In this document: positions 30,543 through 40,594 of the stretch, in pieces
How positions within the stretch are numbered: position 1 is the stretch's first letter
How the letters are laid out: each line of letters opens with the position of its first letter
NCBI RefSeq assembly: GCF_022919075.1
Contig: NZ_CP095078.1
Coordinates: forward strand, 2,604,001-2,668,000
DNA: 64,000 bases
Reading direction: 5' to 3'
Source: Nocardioides sp. W7
GTDB lineage: Bacteria > Actinomycetota > Actinomycetes > Propionibacteriales > Nocardioidaceae
Notes under the pieces: generated by a model
What the model was told of the DNA's origin: nothing
Seen by the model: the letters and a program-made list of their open reading frames with translations, nothing else
Databases searched by the model: none
Position numbers and translations under genes: made by a program

Positions 30543-31961
30543 ATGGGCAGGACCCTGTCGGAGAAGGTGTGGGACGAGCACGTCGTGCGGTCGGCCCCGG
30601 GAGAGCCGGACCTGCTCTACATCGACCTCCACCTCGTCCACGAGGTGACCTCGCCGCAGGCGTTCGACGGCCTCCGGCTCGCCGGGCGGCCGGTGCGTCA
30701 TCCCGAGCTCACGCTCGCGACCGAGGACCACAACGTCCCGACGCTGGACTGGGACAAGCCGATCGCGGACCCCGTATCGCGCACCCAGATCGAGGCGCTG
30801 CGCAAGAACGCCACGGAGTTCGGCGTACCGCTGCACCGCCTCGGCGACGCCGACCAGGGCATCGTGCACATCATCGGTCCCCAGCTCGGCCTGACCCAGC
30901 CGGGCATGACGATCGTCTGCGGTGACAGCCACACCAGCACCCACGGCGCCTTCGGCTCGATCGCGCACGGCATCGGCACCTCCGAGGTCGAGCACGTGCT
31001 CGCGACCCAGACCCTGATGCAGGCCAAGCCCAAGACGATGGCCGTGACCATCAACGGCAGCCTGCCGGCGGGCGTCACCGCCAAGGACATGGCGCTCACC
31101 CTGATCACCCACGCCGGCACCGGCGGCGGCCAGGGCTACATCGTCGAGTACCGCGGCCAGGCCGTCGAGGAGCTCTCGATGGAGGGCCGGATGACGCTGT
31201 GCAACCTCAGCATCGAGTGGGGTGCCAAGGCCGGCATGGTCGCGCCCGACCAGAAGACCTTCGACTACATCGAGGGCCGCCCGCACGCGCCGAAGGGCGC
31301 CGACTGGGACGCCGCCGTCGCGCACTGGAAGACCCTGGTCACCGACGAGGACGCCGTCTTCGACGAGGAGATCGTGCTCGACGCCTCGACGATGACGCCC
31401 TTCGTCACCTGGGGCACCAACCCCGGCCAGGGTGCACCCCTCGGCGCCGACGTGCCCGCGCCCTCCGACTTCGAGGACGAGCAGGAGCAGATCGCCGCCG
31501 AGCGGGCCCTCGAGTACATGGACCTCAAGGCCGGCACGCCGCTGCGCGAGGTCCGGGTCGACACCGTCTTCATCGGCTCCTGCACCAACGGCCGTCTCGA
31601 GGACCTGCGCCTCGCGGCCGAGGTCATCAAGGGCCACAAGGTCGCCGAGGGCACCCGCCTGCTCGTCGTTCCCGGCTCGGCGCGGGTGCGGCTGCAGGCC
31701 GAGGGCGAGGGCCTCGACGTGATCTTCAAGGAGGCGGGCGCCGAGTGGCGTGGCGCGGGCTGCTCGATGTGCCTCGGCATGAACCCCGACACGCTCGCGC
31801 CCGGTGAGCGCAGCGCGTCGACCTCCAACCGCAACTTCGAGGGCCGTCAGGGCAAGGGTGGGCGCACCCACCTGGTCTCCGTCCCCGTCGCGGCGGCGAC
31901 CGCCGTCCGCGGCACCCTCTCCTCGCCGGCCGACCTCGTGCCGGCCGCGGCGACGAACTGA
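30543..31961 (+). CDS. leuC: 3-isopropylmalate dehydratase large subunit
   Basis: A 472-aa aconitase-family subunit that, with LeuD, isomerises 2- to 3-isopropylmalate (and citramalate in the CimA route). Fe-S cluster cysteines are in GSCTNG (near 347) and CSMCLG (near 406 and 409). The N-terminal blocks [12 protein letters not shown] and [20 protein letters not shown] are typical. ATG 30543 is chosen by GAGGGAG at 30531-30537; an earlier in-frame GTG (30537) lies in that ribosome site. leuD follows 12 bp later. Confidence 0.97.
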   Translation: MGRTLSEKVWDEHVVRSAPGEPDLLYIDLHLVHEVTSPQAFDGLRLAGRPVRHPELTLATEDHNVPTLDWDKPIADPVSRTQIEALRKNATEFGVPLHRLGDADQGIVHIIGPQLGLTQPGMTIVCGDSHTSTHGAFGSIAHGIGTSEVEHVLATQTLMQAKPKTMAVTINGSLPAGVTAKDMALTLITHAGTGGGQGYIVEYRGQAVEELSMEGRMTLCNLSIEWGAKAGMVAPDQKTFDYIEGRPHAPKGADWDAAVAHWKTLVTDEDAVFDEEIVLDASTMTPFVTWGTNPGQGAPLGADVPAPSDFEDEQEQIAAERALEYMDLKAGTPLREVRVDTVFIGSCTNGRLEDLRLAAEVIKGHKVAEGTRLLVVPGSARVRLQAEGEGLDVIFKEAGAEWRGAGCSMCLGMNPDTLAPGERSASTSNRNFEGRQGKGGRTHLVSVPVAAATAVRGTLSSPADLVPAAATN

Positions 31962-31973
31962 ACGGGAGCTGAC

Positions 31974-32579
31974 ATGGACAAGTTCACGACCCACACCGGC
32001 GTCGGCGTCCCGCTGAAGCGCAGCAACGTCGACACCGACCAGATCATCCCGGCCGTCTACCTCAAGCGGGTGACCCGCACCGGCTTCGAGGACGGTCTCT
32101 TCTCCGCCTGGCGCAACGACCCGACCTTCGTGCTCAACAACCCGGTGTACGACGGCTGCTCGGTGCTCGTCGCCGGCCCCGACTTCGGCACCGGGTCCTC
32201 GCGCGAGCACGCGGTCTGGGCGCTGCAGAACTACGGCTTCAAGGTCGTCATCTCGGCGCGCTTCGGCGACATCTTCCGCGGCAACTCCGGCAAGGCCGGG
32301 CTGGTGGCGGCCAAGGTCGACGAGAAGGTCGTCCAGCAGCTCTGGGACTTCCTCGACGACAACCCGGGTGGCGCGATCACCGTCGACCTGGAGTCGCGCA
32401 CCGTGCGGGCCGGCGAGGGCATCGATGCGATCGAGGAGTCGTTCGACATCGACGACTACACCCGCTGGCGGCTGCTGGAGGGTCTCGACGACATCGGCAT
32501 CACGCTCGGGAACGAGGCCGACATCGCGTCGTACGAAGCGACCCGGCCGAGCTGGAAGCCGGTCACGACGGTCTCCTGA
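31974..32579 (+). CDS. leuD: 3-isopropylmalate dehydratase small subunit
   Basis: A 201-aa swivel-domain partner of LeuC. It carries the motifs [15 protein letters not shown], the [17 protein letters not shown] substrate loop and [25 protein letters not shown] precedes the ATG. Length and motifs are standard. It is co-transcribed with leuC. Confidence 0.97.
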   Translation: MDKFTTHTGVGVPLKRSNVDTDQIIPAVYLKRVTRTGFEDGLFSAWRNDPTFVLNNPVYDGCSVLVAGPDFGTGSSREHAVWALQNYGFKVVISARFGDIFRGNSGKAGLVAAKVDEKVVQQLWDFLDDNPGGAITVDLESRTVRAGEGIDAIEESFDIDDYTRWRLLEGLDDIGITLGNEADIASYEATRPSWKPVTTVS

Positions 32580-32600
32580 GACCGGCTCGACATCTCGAAC

Positions 32601-32638
32601 AGCTCGCCCTCAGTCCCCGACGGGGCTGAGGGCGAGCT
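32601..32638. terminator. bidirectional terminator between leuD and GNAT gene
   Basis: AGCTCGCCCTCAG (32601-32613) pairs with CTGAGGGCGAGCT (32626-32638); CCCC/GGGG extends the stem after one mismatch. It overlaps the end of the minus-strand acetyltransferase gene and lies 22 bp after leuD, so it can serve both. Confidence 0.7.
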
Positions 32639-33338
32639 GCGTCACGTACGGCGTGAAGCCCAGCCGCTCGGCGGTGCGCACCGAGGCGATGTTGGTGGTG
32701 CGGGCCGTCCACCGAGCCAGACCGTGGCGTCGTACCGACCACGACGCGGCGTGCCGGCCGACGACCTCGGCGAGCCCCCGCCCGCGCGCCGCAGGGCTCA
32801 CCAGGACCCCGACGTCGCGCGGGGTTCCGTCCCAGTCGGTCAGGTTCGCCGCCGCGACGAGCGCCCCGCCCTGGCGCAGCCCGAAGCAGGTCTCGGGCTC
32901 CTCGTCGAAGCCCGCCTCGCTCCACTCCTCCTCGGTGACCTGCGCGCGCAGGTCGGCGAGGGCGGCAGGTCCGACAAGGGCGACGCCGTGGCCGTCCACC
33001 AGCTCAGCACTGAGGTCGGGGCCGGGGTCACGGTCGAGGTACGCGTGCGTCGAGGGGCCGACCAGGACGAGCCCGTGCTGGTGGGCGAACGCGTCCCAGA
33101 ACGCCACGTCCTGGAGCTCGTGCGGCGAGAGCTCGGTGAACGAGGCCACCTCCTCGGCGGCGCTCGGACCGGGCGCCGAGACGTGTACGCCGGCGGCACG
33201 CCACGCGACGTACCACCCGGGATAGCCCTGGAGACGACCGTGCGGGGTGACGGTCACGCTGTCCCACATCTCGTCCGGCTCGAGGCCGAACAGCTCGGCC
33301 CACCAGCGATCGAGCGAGGCGGCCGTCGAGGCGTCCAT
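32610..33338 (-). CDS. GNAT family N-acetyltransferase
   Basis: A 242-aa acetyltransferase with the GNAT core in its C-terminal half: DVGVLVSPAARGRGLAEVVG (acetyl-CoA loop), then TTNIASVRTAERLGF. The N-terminal half resembles a degenerate second GNAT fold. The substrate is unknown. ATG 33338 lies 7 nt after TAGGTT on the minus strand (leaderless pattern). It is convergent with leuD. Confidence 0.8.
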   Translation of the reverse strand: MDASTAASLDRWWAELFGLEPDEMWDSVTVTPHGRLQGYPGWYVAWRAAGVHVSAPGPSAAEEVASFTELSPHELQDVAFWDAFAHQHGLVLVGPSTHAYLDRDPGPDLSAELVDGHGVALVGPAALADLRAQVTEEEWSEAGFDEEPETCFGLRQGGALVAAANLTDWDGTPRDVGVLVSPAARGRGLAEVVGRHAASWSVRRHGLARWTARTTNIASVRTAERLGFTPYVTQLALSPVGD

Positions 33339-33449
33339 GAGGCCGAACCTAGGTCGGAATCCCAGGCGCCGGTAGCGAATTCGTCGCCGCGTGCGACGCC
33401 GAGGTCGGCGGCGCGCGCAAGAAAGTTGCGTCCACAGGCGGCGTGGTGA

Positions 33450-33478
33450 TTGTGAGGAAGGCCACAAATACCTAGCGT
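33450..33478 (+). promoter_or_regulatory. promoter of the HU gene
   Basis: TTGTGA (33450-33455), exactly 17 bp, TAGCGT (33473-33478). This is a well-spaced sigma-A-type promoter about 58 bp before the GTG start, leaving a normal 5' leader with GAAGGGA as ribosome site. Confidence 0.6.
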
Positions 33479-33536
33479 GCCAAGGAGAAGGTCGAGCACG
33501 GGCTCGGCTTCGAGGAGTTCCTCCGAAGGGAAGACC

Positions 33537-34268
33537 GTGAACAAGTCACAGCTCATCGACGCGCTGGCGGCGCGTTACGAAGGGAACAAGAAGGCCGCGG
33601 CCCACGCGCTCGAGTCCGTTCTGGACACGATCACCCGCGAGGTGGCGAAGGGCGAGAAGGTCGCGATCACCGGCTTCGGCTCGTTCGAGAAGAGGGTCCG
33701 CGAGGCCCGCTGGGTCCGAAACCCGCAGACCGGCGAGAGGATCAAGGCGAAGAAGAAGGCGGTGCCGAAGTTCACGGCCGGCGCCGAGCTGAAGGGGGTC
33801 GTGTCGGGCGCCAAGAAGCTGCCGAAGCTGACCCTGGCCGTGGCCAAGGCGGCGCCGGCGGCGGCGGCCAAGAAGGCGACCACTCCGACGAAGGCTGCAT
33901 CGGCGAAGACCGCTGCCCCGGCGAAGAAGTCGGCGGCCGCCAAGAAGGCCGCGCCCGCGGCGAAGAAGGCGGCCACCGCGAAGAAGGCCACCACCGCGAA
34001 GAAGGCGGCCACGACGAAGAAGGCGGCCCCGGCCAAGAAGACCGCGGCCAAGACCACCGCAGCCACGACCACGACGGCGAGGAAGACGACCACCGCGCCG
34101 GCCAAGAAGGCGGCAGCCACGAAGAAGGCACCGGCGGCCAAGAAGTCCCCGCCGACCAAGGCATCGCTGAGCAAGGCATCGGCGGCCAAGAAGGCACCCG
34201 CAGCGAAGAAGTCCTCGGCAGCGAAGAAGTCGCCGGCCGCCAAGAAGACGGCCGCGAAGAAGGCCTGA
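33537..34268 (+). CDS. hup: HU-type DNA-binding protein with Lys/Ala-rich tail
   Basis: A 243-aa nucleoid protein. Residues 1-90 are HU ([41 protein letters not shown]). The remaining 150 residues are low-complexity Lys, Ala, Thr and Pro with many AAKK and PAKK units, like the histone H1-type tail of actinobacterial HupB/HupS. The tail probably adds DNA compaction and may be modified on lysines. The GTG start has GAAGGGA. It lies between leuCD and cofC as in mycobacteria. Confidence 0.95.
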   Translation: MNKSQLIDALAARYEGNKKAAAHALESVLDTITREVAKGEKVAITGFGSFEKRVREARWVRNPQTGERIKAKKKAVPKFTAGAELKGVVSGAKKLPKLTLAVAKAAPAAAAKKATTPTKAASAKTAAPAKKSAAAKKAAPAAKKAATAKKATTAKKAATTKKAAPAKKTAAKTTAATTTTARKTTTAPAKKAAATKKAPAAKKSPPTKASLSKASAAKKAPAAKKSSAAKKSPAAKKTAAKKA

Positions 34269-34280
34269 CCCACGCACGCC

Positions 34281-34314
34281 GACGGGGCCGCCTCCATCCG
34301 GAGGCGGCCCCGTC
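34281..34314. terminator. terminator after HU gene
   Basis: GACGGGGCCGCCTCC (34281-34295) and GGAGGCGGCCCCGTC (34300-34314) form a perfect 15-bp stem with a 4-nt loop. It serves hup and, on the other strand, cofC. No T-run follows. Confidence 0.75.
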
Positions 34315-34322
34315 CGCGTGCC

Positions 34323-34967
34323 TCACAGGTGGGCGGTGAGGACGCGGGTCCGCGGCCCGACGCCGAGGGCGACGGCGTCGCGCAGGTCGTCGAGGTCGTC
34401 GACGTCGCAGCGCAGCGTGGTCGCGTCGAGCGCGATCGCGAAGGCCTGCTCGTGGTGCAGGTCGCGCGAGCCCGGCCCGAAGCGCGGGTCGAAGCGGTCC
34501 CACGCTGCGGTGTAGAGGGTGGTGCCGATCCCGGCCGCGTCGGGGACGAAGGCCGGCTCGTCGCCGACCTGGGCGAGGGCGGCATCGAGGTCGGCCGGGC
34601 GCAGGGCAGGCAGGTCCGCGCAGAGCGCCGCCGGTTGCAGGTCCGGCCACCGGCGCCGGGCCTCCGCGGCGGCCTGCCGCAGGCTGGCGTTCAGGTCACC
34701 GGTGACGCCGTCCGGGATCGCCGGGCAGCCGAGGGCGGCGAGCTGCGCCGAGAAGGACGCGTCGTCGGTCGCGACCAGCACTGCGCCGACGCGTGCGCTG
34801 GCGAGGGCGGCGGCGACCGTGTCGAGCGCGAACGCGGCGGCGAGGTCGCGGCGTACGGCGTCCGGCAGGCCGACCAGCCGGGACTTCCCGCGGGCCGGGG
34901 GCTTCACGGGCACGAGCAGCGCGAACCGGCGGTGCTCGACGGTCGGCTCGGAAGAGGGACGGGACAT
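34323..34967 (-). CDS. cofC: 2-phospho-L-lactate / phosphoenolpyruvate guanylyltransferase
   Basis: A 214-aa nucleotidyltransferase-fold enzyme for coenzyme F420 (CofC/FbiD). It activates phosphoenolpyruvate or phospholactate with GTP. Visible blocks: [15 protein letters not shown] (NTP-binding Lys region), [27 protein letters not shown] (metal-binding Asp) and [13 protein letters not shown] 34967 is 7 nt after CAGGAT on the minus strand. The position after hup matches mycobacterial Rv2983. Other F420 genes are not in this window. Confidence 0.9.
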   Translation of the reverse strand: MSRPSSEPTVEHRRFALLVPVKPPARGKSRLVGLPDAVRRDLAAAFALDTVAAALASARVGAVLVATDDASFSAQLAALGCPAIPDGVTGDLNASLRQAAAEARRRWPDLQPAALCADLPALRPADLDAALAQVGDEPAFVPDAAGIGTTLYTAAWDRFDPRFGPGSRDLHHEQAFAIALDATTLRCDVDDLDDLRDAVALGVGPRTRVLTAHL

Positions 34968-35080
34968 CGAGACGATCCTGTCAGGTCGTGATGCCGGATC
35001 GTGCGGTACCGACCGAGTAGCCTGCGTTCGGGCGTGCGGTGCGTCACGGTGACGGGCCGGTGGAGAGGACGAGGGGGCAC

Positions 35081-35860
35081 GTGAAGGTACGCAAGCTTCA
35101 GCAGAAGCGTGGCTGGGCATGGCAGCTGGCCGTTCTCATCGTCAAGCCCGCACTGCTGGCCACCACCACGCACGAGTGGATCGGTGGCGAGAAGATCCCC
35201 GCCTCGGGCGGCTGCATCCTGGTGCTGAACCACATCTCGCACGTCGACCCGTTCACCGCCGGCCACATCGTGTGGGACCACGGCCGGCTGCCGCGCTACC
35301 TCGCCAAGTCGGGGCTCTTCCGCAACCGGGCGCTCCGCTACTTCATGAAGGCCGCGGGGCAGATCCCCGTCGAGCGCCTCAGCGTCAACGCCGTCGGTGC
35401 GTACGACGCGGCCGTCGCCGCCGTGCAGGCGGGTGAGTGCGTCGTGGTCTACCCCGAGGGCACCATCACCCGCGACCCCGGCGGCTGGCCGATGGCCGGC
35501 AAGTCCGGTGCGGCGCGGATCGCGCTCGCGACCGGCTGCCCGGTGATCCCGATCGGTCAGTGGGGGGCCCAGGAGCTGCTGGCGCCGTACGCCAAGAAGC
35601 CCGACCTGTTCCCGCGCAAGAAGATCCGGATGATCGTCGGCGACCCGGTGGACCTCCAGGACCTGCTGGCGGTCGAGGTCACCCCGCCGGTCGTCCAGCA
35701 GGCGACCGAGCGGATCATGGCGGCCGTGGTTTCGCTGGTCGAGCAGATCCGTGGCGCGACCGCGCCGACTGAGCGTTTCGACATGCGCAAGGCCGGGGTG
35801 CGCGAGATCGGCAAACCGGACCGCCCGCAGCCACCCGAGCCGGGGAAGGACCCGAGATGA
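35081..35860 (+). CDS. plsC: 1-acyl-sn-glycerol-3-phosphate acyltransferase
   Basis: A 259-aa PlsC-family enzyme that adds the second acyl chain in phosphatidic acid synthesis, at the membrane. The catalytic H-x4-D is NHISHVD (near residue 50); the glycerol-phosphate motif is VVYPEGTITRDP and the last block GCPVIPIGQWG. GTG 35081 has GAGGGGG before it. gpsA, the supplier of glycerol-3-phosphate, follows. Confidence 0.92.
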   Translation: MKVRKLQQKRGWAWQLAVLIVKPALLATTTHEWIGGEKIPASGGCILVLNHISHVDPFTAGHIVWDHGRLPRYLAKSGLFRNRALRYFMKAAGQIPVERLSVNAVGAYDAAVAAVQAGECVVVYPEGTITRDPGGWPMAGKSGAARIALATGCPVIPIGQWGAQELLAPYAKKPDLFPRKKIRMIVGDPVDLQDLLAVEVTPPVVQQATERIMAAVVSLVEQIRGATAPTERFDMRKAGVREIGKPDRPQPPEPGKDPR

Positions 35861-35912
35861 GCTCTCCCCACGAAACCACTCGCCGCGCTCGCGCATCCGC
35901 GGGGGCCCCGGC

Positions 35913-36932
35913 ATGAGTCCGCTCTCCAGCACCGGCAAGGTCGCCGTACTCGGCGCAGGGTCGTGGGGCACCGCCTTCTCGATCGTGCTCGCCGACGGTG
36001 GCAACGAGGTCACCATGTGGGGCCGCCGCGAAGAGGTGTGCGCGGCGATCAACGACCAGCACGAGAACGCCGACTACCTGCCCGGGGTCCAGCTGCCGCC
36101 GACGGTGTCGGCCACCCACGACCCGGAGAAGGCGCTCGCGGGTGCCGACGTGGTCGTGCTCGCCGTGCCGTCACAGTCACTGCGGGCCAACCTCACCGAG
36201 TGGGCGCCGTACCTCTCCGACGACGCGGTGATGGTCTCGCTGATGAAGGGTGTCGAGCTCGGCACCCTGAAGCGGATGAGCGAGGTGATCGCCGAGGTCA
36301 CCGGCGCGGGACCGGACCGGATCTCGGTCATCAGCGGCCCCAACCTGGCCAAGGAGATCGCCCGCCGCGAGCCCGCCGCGTCGGTGGTCGCGTGCGAGGA
36401 CGAGGACGTGGCCCGGATGCTCCAGGCCCGGTGCCACTCGCCGGCCTTCCGCCCCTACACCTCGGTCGACGTGCTCGGCTGCGAGCTGGGCGGCGCCTAC
36501 AAGAACGTCGTCGGACTAGCCGTCGGGATGGCGGTCGGGCTCGGCTTCGGCGACAACACGACCGCGTCGGTCATCACCCGCGGCCTGGCCGAGACGGCCC
36601 GGCTCGCCATGAAGCTCGGCGCCAACCCGCTGACCCTGATGGGCCTCGCCGGCCTGGGCGACCTGGTCGCCACCTGCTCCTCGCCGCTGTCGCGCAACCG
36701 CACCTTCGGAGAGAAGCTCGGCCAGGGGATGACCTCGGCGGACATCTACGCCTCGACCCGGCAGGTCGCCGAGGGCGCCAAGTCCTGCTCCTCGCTGCGT
36801 GCTCTCGCCGAGCAGTCCGGCATCGACGCCCCGATCGCCCAGCACGTCGACGACGTCGTCGCCGGCCGGCTGACCGCCAACGAGATGATGGACGCCTTCA
36901 TCGCCCGCGACACCAAGGCCGAGACTGACTGA
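35913..36932 (+). CDS. gpsA: glycerol-3-phosphate dehydrogenase [NAD(P)+]
   Basis: A 339-aa enzyme making sn-glycerol-3-phosphate from dihydroxyacetone phosphate. The N-terminal Rossmann motif is AVLGAGSWGTAFSIVLA; VSLMKGVELGTL and ISGPNLAKEIA carry substrate residues, GGAYKNVVGLAVGMAVGLGFGDN holds the catalytic Lys, and GLAGLGDLVATC is conserved. ATG 35913 is chosen by family length. It lies 52 bp after plsC, so both may form a lipid-precursor unit. Confidence 0.95.
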   Translation: MSPLSSTGKVAVLGAGSWGTAFSIVLADGGNEVTMWGRREEVCAAINDQHENADYLPGVQLPPTVSATHDPEKALAGADVVVLAVPSQSLRANLTEWAPYLSDDAVMVSLMKGVELGTLKRMSEVIAEVTGAGPDRISVISGPNLAKEIARREPAASVVACEDEDVARMLQARCHSPAFRPYTSVDVLGCELGGAYKNVVGLAVGMAVGLGFGDNTTASVITRGLAETARLAMKLGANPLTLMGLAGLGDLVATCSSPLSRNRTFGEKLGQGMTSADIYASTRQVAEGAKSCSSLRALAEQSGIDAPIAQHVDDVVAGRLTANEMMDAFIARDTKAETD

Positions 36933-36989
36933 TCGCCGAGTCAGCACCAGTAGTGCTGACTCGGCCCACCATTCGTGCTGACTCGGCGA
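36933..36989. repeat. three-armed inverted repeat between convergent genes
   Basis: TCGCCGAGTCAGCAC (36933-36947) can pair with GTGCTGACTCGG at 36953-36964 (12 bp, 5-nt loop) or with GTGCTGACTCGGCGA at 36975-36989 (15 bp, 27-nt loop). It begins directly after the gpsA stop and ends 10 bp before the PLP-enzyme stop on the other strand, so it probably terminates both. Confidence 0.75.
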
Positions 36990-36999
36990 GGAAGGGTGG

Positions 37000-38064
37000 T
37001 CAGGGGAGGCGGTCCAGTGCCTGCTGGAGATCGGCCCAGAGGTCCTCGACGTCCTCGATGCCGACGGAGAGCCGGACCAGCGCGTCGGGGATGGTGACGG
37101 GCTCGGACTTCCAGCGGCGCCGGCGCTCGAAGGTCGACTCCACGCCGCCCAGGCTGGTCGTGTAGACCCACAGCTCCGTGGAGTGGGTGAGCAGGTCGGC
37201 GGCCATCGCGCCGCCGGCGATCACGATGGAGACGATGCCTCCGAAGCCGGGGTAGCGCACCTGCGAGACCGCCGGGTGGGCCTCGAGCCGGATGGCCAGC
37301 TCGGTGGCGTTGCTCTGCGCCCGCTCGACCCGTAGGTGCAGGGTGCGCATCCCGCGCAGGGCGAGCCAGGCCTCCAAGGTGCCGGGTACGGCGCCGAGCA
37401 GGTCGCGCCGGCCCTTCAGTACGCCGTACAGGTCGTCGTCGTTGGTCACCAGGGCGCCCATCAGCACGTCGCTGTGGCCGGAGAGGTACTTGGTCGCCGA
37501 GTGCACGACGATGTCGGCGCCGAGCTCGAGCGGCTTCTGCAGCAGCGGAGTGGCGAAGGTGTTGTCGACGACGACGTACGCGCCGGCCTCGTGGGCGGCG
37601 GCGGCGATGGTCTCGATGTCGGCGATCTCCAGGGCGGGGTTGGTCGGCGACTCGAGGACGACGAGGGCCGCGTCCTCGCACGCGGCCACGCAGGCGGCCG
37701 TGTCGGTCACGTCGACGAGCTCGGTGGTGATCCGGCCGCGCGCCTCGAGATCGCCCAGCTGGACGATCGTGCCGTTGTAGGAGTGCGCGGGGGCGACGAC
37801 CTTCGCGCCCTGGCCGACCAGGTCGAGGACCACGGACACCGCGGCCAGGCCGGAGGAGAACGCCAGGGCCCGGCCGCCCTCCAGTGCGCCCAGGGCGGTC
37901 TCGAAGGCCTGCCACGTGGGATTGCCCCACCGGCCGTACTCGCGCTCACCGCCGCCGACGAAGGTCGAGGCCATCGTGATCGGCGTGTTGAGGGGCTCGT
38001 CGGCCTCGTGGGGCGGCCGGCCGGCGTGGACGGCGACGGTGGAGGGCTTGGGGTGGTCGACCAT
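37000..38064 (-). CDS. cystathionine gamma-synthase/lyase family PLP enzyme
   Basis: A 354-aa fold-type I enzyme of Cys/Met metabolism. The PLP lysine is in [13 protein letters not shown] (near residue 190); other blocks are [30 protein letters not shown] and [15 protein letters not shown], with the C-terminal [16 protein letters not shown]. It could act as synthase (metB), gamma-lyase, or on O-acetylhomoserine; the sequence does not decide. ATG 38064 lies 7 nt after TAGTCT on the minus strand and shares its promoter DNA with murF. Confidence 0.85.
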   Translation of the reverse strand: MVDHPKPSTVAVHAGRPPHEADEPLNTPITMASTFVGGGEREYGRWGNPTWQAFETALGALEGGRALAFSSGLAAVSVVLDLVGQGAKVVAPAHSYNGTIVQLGDLEARGRITTELVDVTDTAACVAACEDAALVVLESPTNPALEIADIETIAAAAHEAGAYVVVDNTFATPLLQKPLELGADIVVHSATKYLSGHSDVLMGALVTNDDDLYGVLKGRRDLLGAVPGTLEAWLALRGMRTLHLRVERAQSNATELAIRLEAHPAVSQVRYPGFGGIVSIVIAGGAMAADLLTHSTELWVYTTSLGGVESTFERRRRWKSEPVTIPDALVRLSVGIEDVEDLWADLQQALDRLP

Positions 38065-38071
38065 GGTCCAC

Positions 38072-38081
38072 AGACTAGGGT
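38072..38081. promoter_or_regulatory. overlapping divergent -10 elements
   Basis: The two start codons (38064 minus, 38090 plus) are 25 bp apart. TAGTCT on the minus strand (38077-38072) and TAGGGT on the plus strand (38076-38081) share the TA pair at 38076-38077. Each is 7-8 nt from its start codon without a Shine-Dalgarno, so one symmetric TA step seems to serve two leaderless genes. Confidence 0.6.
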
Positions 38082-38089
38082 CGGGGTCC

Positions 38090-39472
38090 ATGATCGTCCT
38101 GACCCTGGCCGAGATCGCCGCCGTCGTGGACGGCCGGATGGTTCCGGAGGACGCCGAGGTCGCGGTCACCGGGCCGGTCGTCATCGACAGCCGCGAGGCC
38201 GGGCCCGGCAGCCTCTTCGCCGCGTTCGTCGGCGAGCACGCCGACGGTCACGAGCACACGGGCCAGGCGGCCGAGCTCGGCGCCGTCGCGGTGCTCGGGA
38301 GCCGGCCGACCGAGCTCCCGACGGTGCTGGTGGACGACCCGCGCCGCGCGCTCCAGCAGCTCGCGGCGTACACCGTCGCGCAGGTACGGCGGTCCGGGCA
38401 CCTCACCGTCGTGGGGATCACCGGCTCCCAGGGCAAGACCTCGACCAAGGACCTGCTCGGTGCCCTGCTCGGTCACGTCGGTCCCACCGTGGTGACCCGG
38501 GGCTCGTTCAACAACGAGCTGGGGATGCCGCTGACCGCCCTGGGCATCGGCGCCGACACCCGGTTCCTGGTGCTCGAGCTCGGCGCCCGCGGGCGCGGCC
38601 ACATCGCCGAGCTGACGCGACTCGTGACCCCCGACGTCGGCGTCGTCCTCAACGTCGGCCAGGCGCACCTGGGCGAGTTCGGCTCGCGGGAGGCGATCGC
38701 GGCCGCCAAGGGAGAGCTCGTCGAGAGCCTGGCCGAGGGCGGTACGGCGGTCCTCAACGCGGACGACGTCCGGGTCGCGGCCATGGCGTCGCGCACCCGG
38801 GGACGCGTCGTCACCTTCGGCCGGGACCAGCCGGCCGACGTACGGGTCGAGGAGCTGCGGCTGGACCGACTCGGACGGGCGTCGTTCGTCCTGACCACGC
38901 CGCAGGGCCCGGTGCCCGTCACGCTGCAGCTGGTCGGCGCCCACCAGGCCCTCAACGCCGCCGCGGCGGCGGCCGCCGCCCTCACGCTCGGGCTCACCCC
39001 CACGCAGGTCGGCGAGGCGCTGGCCGCCGTCACGACGCTGTCGCAGTGGCGGATGGAGCTGCACGAGCTCGCCAACGGCGTGACGGTCCTCAACGACTCC
39101 TACAACGCCAACCCCGACTCCATGCGGGCCGCGCTGGACGCCCTGGCGGCCATCGGTGCCGATGCGTCGGTGCAGCGCACGATCGCCGTGCTCGGCGAGA
39201 TGCGGGAGCTGGGGGAGACCAGCGAGACCGAGCACGTTGCCGTCGGCGAGTACGCCGCCGGGCTGGGCATCGACCAGCTGCTGGTCATCGGCGAGCCCGC
39301 GCGCGGCATCCACCGTGGCGCCGAGGGTCGAGACGGCACCGCGACCACCTTCGTCGCCGACAACGACGACGCCGTCGCGTGGCTCCGCGACCACCTCGGC
39401 GCCGGCGACGCCGTACTGCTCAAGGCGTCGCGGGGGGCGCGCCTCGACGAGGTGGCGGCCGCTCTTCAGTAA
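38090..39472 (+). CDS. murF: UDP-N-acetylmuramoyl-tripeptide--D-alanyl-D-alanine ligase
   Basis: A 460-aa Mur ligase that adds D-Ala-D-Ala to the muropeptide precursor. ATP loop [19 protein letters not shown] (near 110); the N-terminal domain has [26 protein letters not shown], then [28 protein letters not shown], and the C-terminal [19 protein letters not shown]. ddl follows 10 bp downstream, an apt functional pair. A TAGGGT lies 8 nt before the ATG. Confidence 0.96.
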   Translation: MIVLTLAEIAAVVDGRMVPEDAEVAVTGPVVIDSREAGPGSLFAAFVGEHADGHEHTGQAAELGAVAVLGSRPTELPTVLVDDPRRALQQLAAYTVAQVRRSGHLTVVGITGSQGKTSTKDLLGALLGHVGPTVVTRGSFNNELGMPLTALGIGADTRFLVLELGARGRGHIAELTRLVTPDVGVVLNVGQAHLGEFGSREAIAAAKGELVESLAEGGTAVLNADDVRVAAMASRTRGRVVTFGRDQPADVRVEELRLDRLGRASFVLTTPQGPVPVTLQLVGAHQALNAAAAAAAALTLGLTPTQVGEALAAVTTLSQWRMELHELANGVTVLNDSYNANPDSMRAALDALAAIGADASVQRTIAVLGEMRELGETSETEHVAVGEYAAGLGIDQLLVIGEPARGIHRGAEGRDGTATTFVADNDDAVAWLRDHLGAGDAVLLKASRGARLDEVAAALQ

Positions 39473-39482
39473 GGTCGGGCGA

Positions 39483-40583
39483 GTGGCTGAAGCATCTCCC
39501 GACCCGATCGCCCCTCCGAGCCGGAAGATCCGGGTCGCCCTCCTCTTCGGCGGCCGATCCGGTGAGCACGGTGTCTCCACCGCGACCGCGGCCGGTGTGC
39601 TGAAGGCCCTCGACCGGGACAAGTACGACGTCCTGCCCGTCGGCATCACCCGCGACGGGCAGTGGGTCCTCGCCTCCGGCGACGCCGCCCGGTGGGACCT
39701 CACCTCCGGAGGACTGGCCGAGGTCACCTCGGACGCCGGCCAGGAGGTCGCCGGCCTGCCCGACCTGGGCGAGGTCGACGTCGTGTTCCCGCTGCTCCAC
39801 GGCCCCTTCGGGGAGGACGGCACGGTCCAGGGCCTGCTCGAACTGGCCGGGGTGCGCTACGTCGGCGCCGGGGTGCTCGCCTCCGCCGTCGGGATGGACA
39901 AGCACTACATGAAGCTGGTCTTCGCCGGCCACGGCCTCCCCGTCGGGCCCTACGTGGTCGTGCCCCCGCGGGACTGGGAGCAGCGCCAGGCCGAGGTCGT
40001 CGCCCGGGTGGCGCAGGAGCTGCGGTTCCCCGTGTTCGTGAAGCCGGCTCGTGGGGGCTCGTCCCTCGGCATCACCCGGGTGGACGACGTGAGCGGGCTG
40101 GTCGACGCCATCGAGGAGGCCCGCTTCCACGACCCCAAGGTGCTCGTGGAGCAGGGCATCGAGGGGCGCGAGATCGAGTGCTCGGTCCTCGGCGGTCGCC
40201 GCGGCGCGGCGCCGCGCGCCTCGGTCCCCGGGGAGATCGTCGTCGACCACGACGCCGTGGACTTCTACGACTTCGACGCCAAGTACCTCAGCGACTCCCA
40301 GGCCCGCACCGAGGCACCGGCCGACCTGCCCGACGACGTCAGCGCGACGGTGCGCGACCTCGCGGTCCGGGCCTTCGAGGCGATCGGCGCCGAGGGCCTC
40401 TCACGCGTCGACGTCTTCGTGACGCCCGACGGCGAGGTCGTCGTCAACGAGATCAACACCATGCCCGGTTTCACGCCGATCTCGATGTACCCCAAGATGT
40501 GGGAGGCGACCGGGCTGTCCTACCCCGAGCTCATCGACGAGCTGATCCAGCTCGCCCTGGAGCGGCCCACCGGCCTGCGCTGA
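39483..40583 (+). CDS. ddl: D-alanine--D-alanine ligase
   Basis: A 366-aa ATP-grasp enzyme making D-Ala-D-Ala for MurF. Conserved blocks: LLFGGRSGEHGVSTATA, PLLHGPFGEDGTVQGLLEL, FVKPARGGSSLGITRV, and the metal-binding VNEINTMPGFTPISMYPKMW with Glu and Asn intact. The GTG at 39483 lies 7 nt after TAAGGT (39470-39475), which overlaps the murF stop and could be a second, leaderless promoter. A divergent paralogue lies 0.5 kb further on. Confidence 0.96.
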   Translation: MAEASPDPIAPPSRKIRVALLFGGRSGEHGVSTATAAGVLKALDRDKYDVLPVGITRDGQWVLASGDAARWDLTSGGLAEVTSDAGQEVAGLPDLGEVDVVFPLLHGPFGEDGTVQGLLELAGVRYVGAGVLASAVGMDKHYMKLVFAGHGLPVGPYVVVPPRDWEQRQAEVVARVAQELRFPVFVKPARGGSSLGITRVDDVSGLVDAIEEARFHDPKVLVEQGIEGREIECSVLGGRRGAAPRASVPGEIVVDHDAVDFYDFDAKYLSDSQARTEAPADLPDDVSATVRDLAVRAFEAIGAEGLSRVDVFVTPDGEVVVNEINTMPGFTPISMYPKMWEATGLSYPELIDELIQLALERPTGLR

Positions 40584-40594
40584 CCCGGGCTCCG

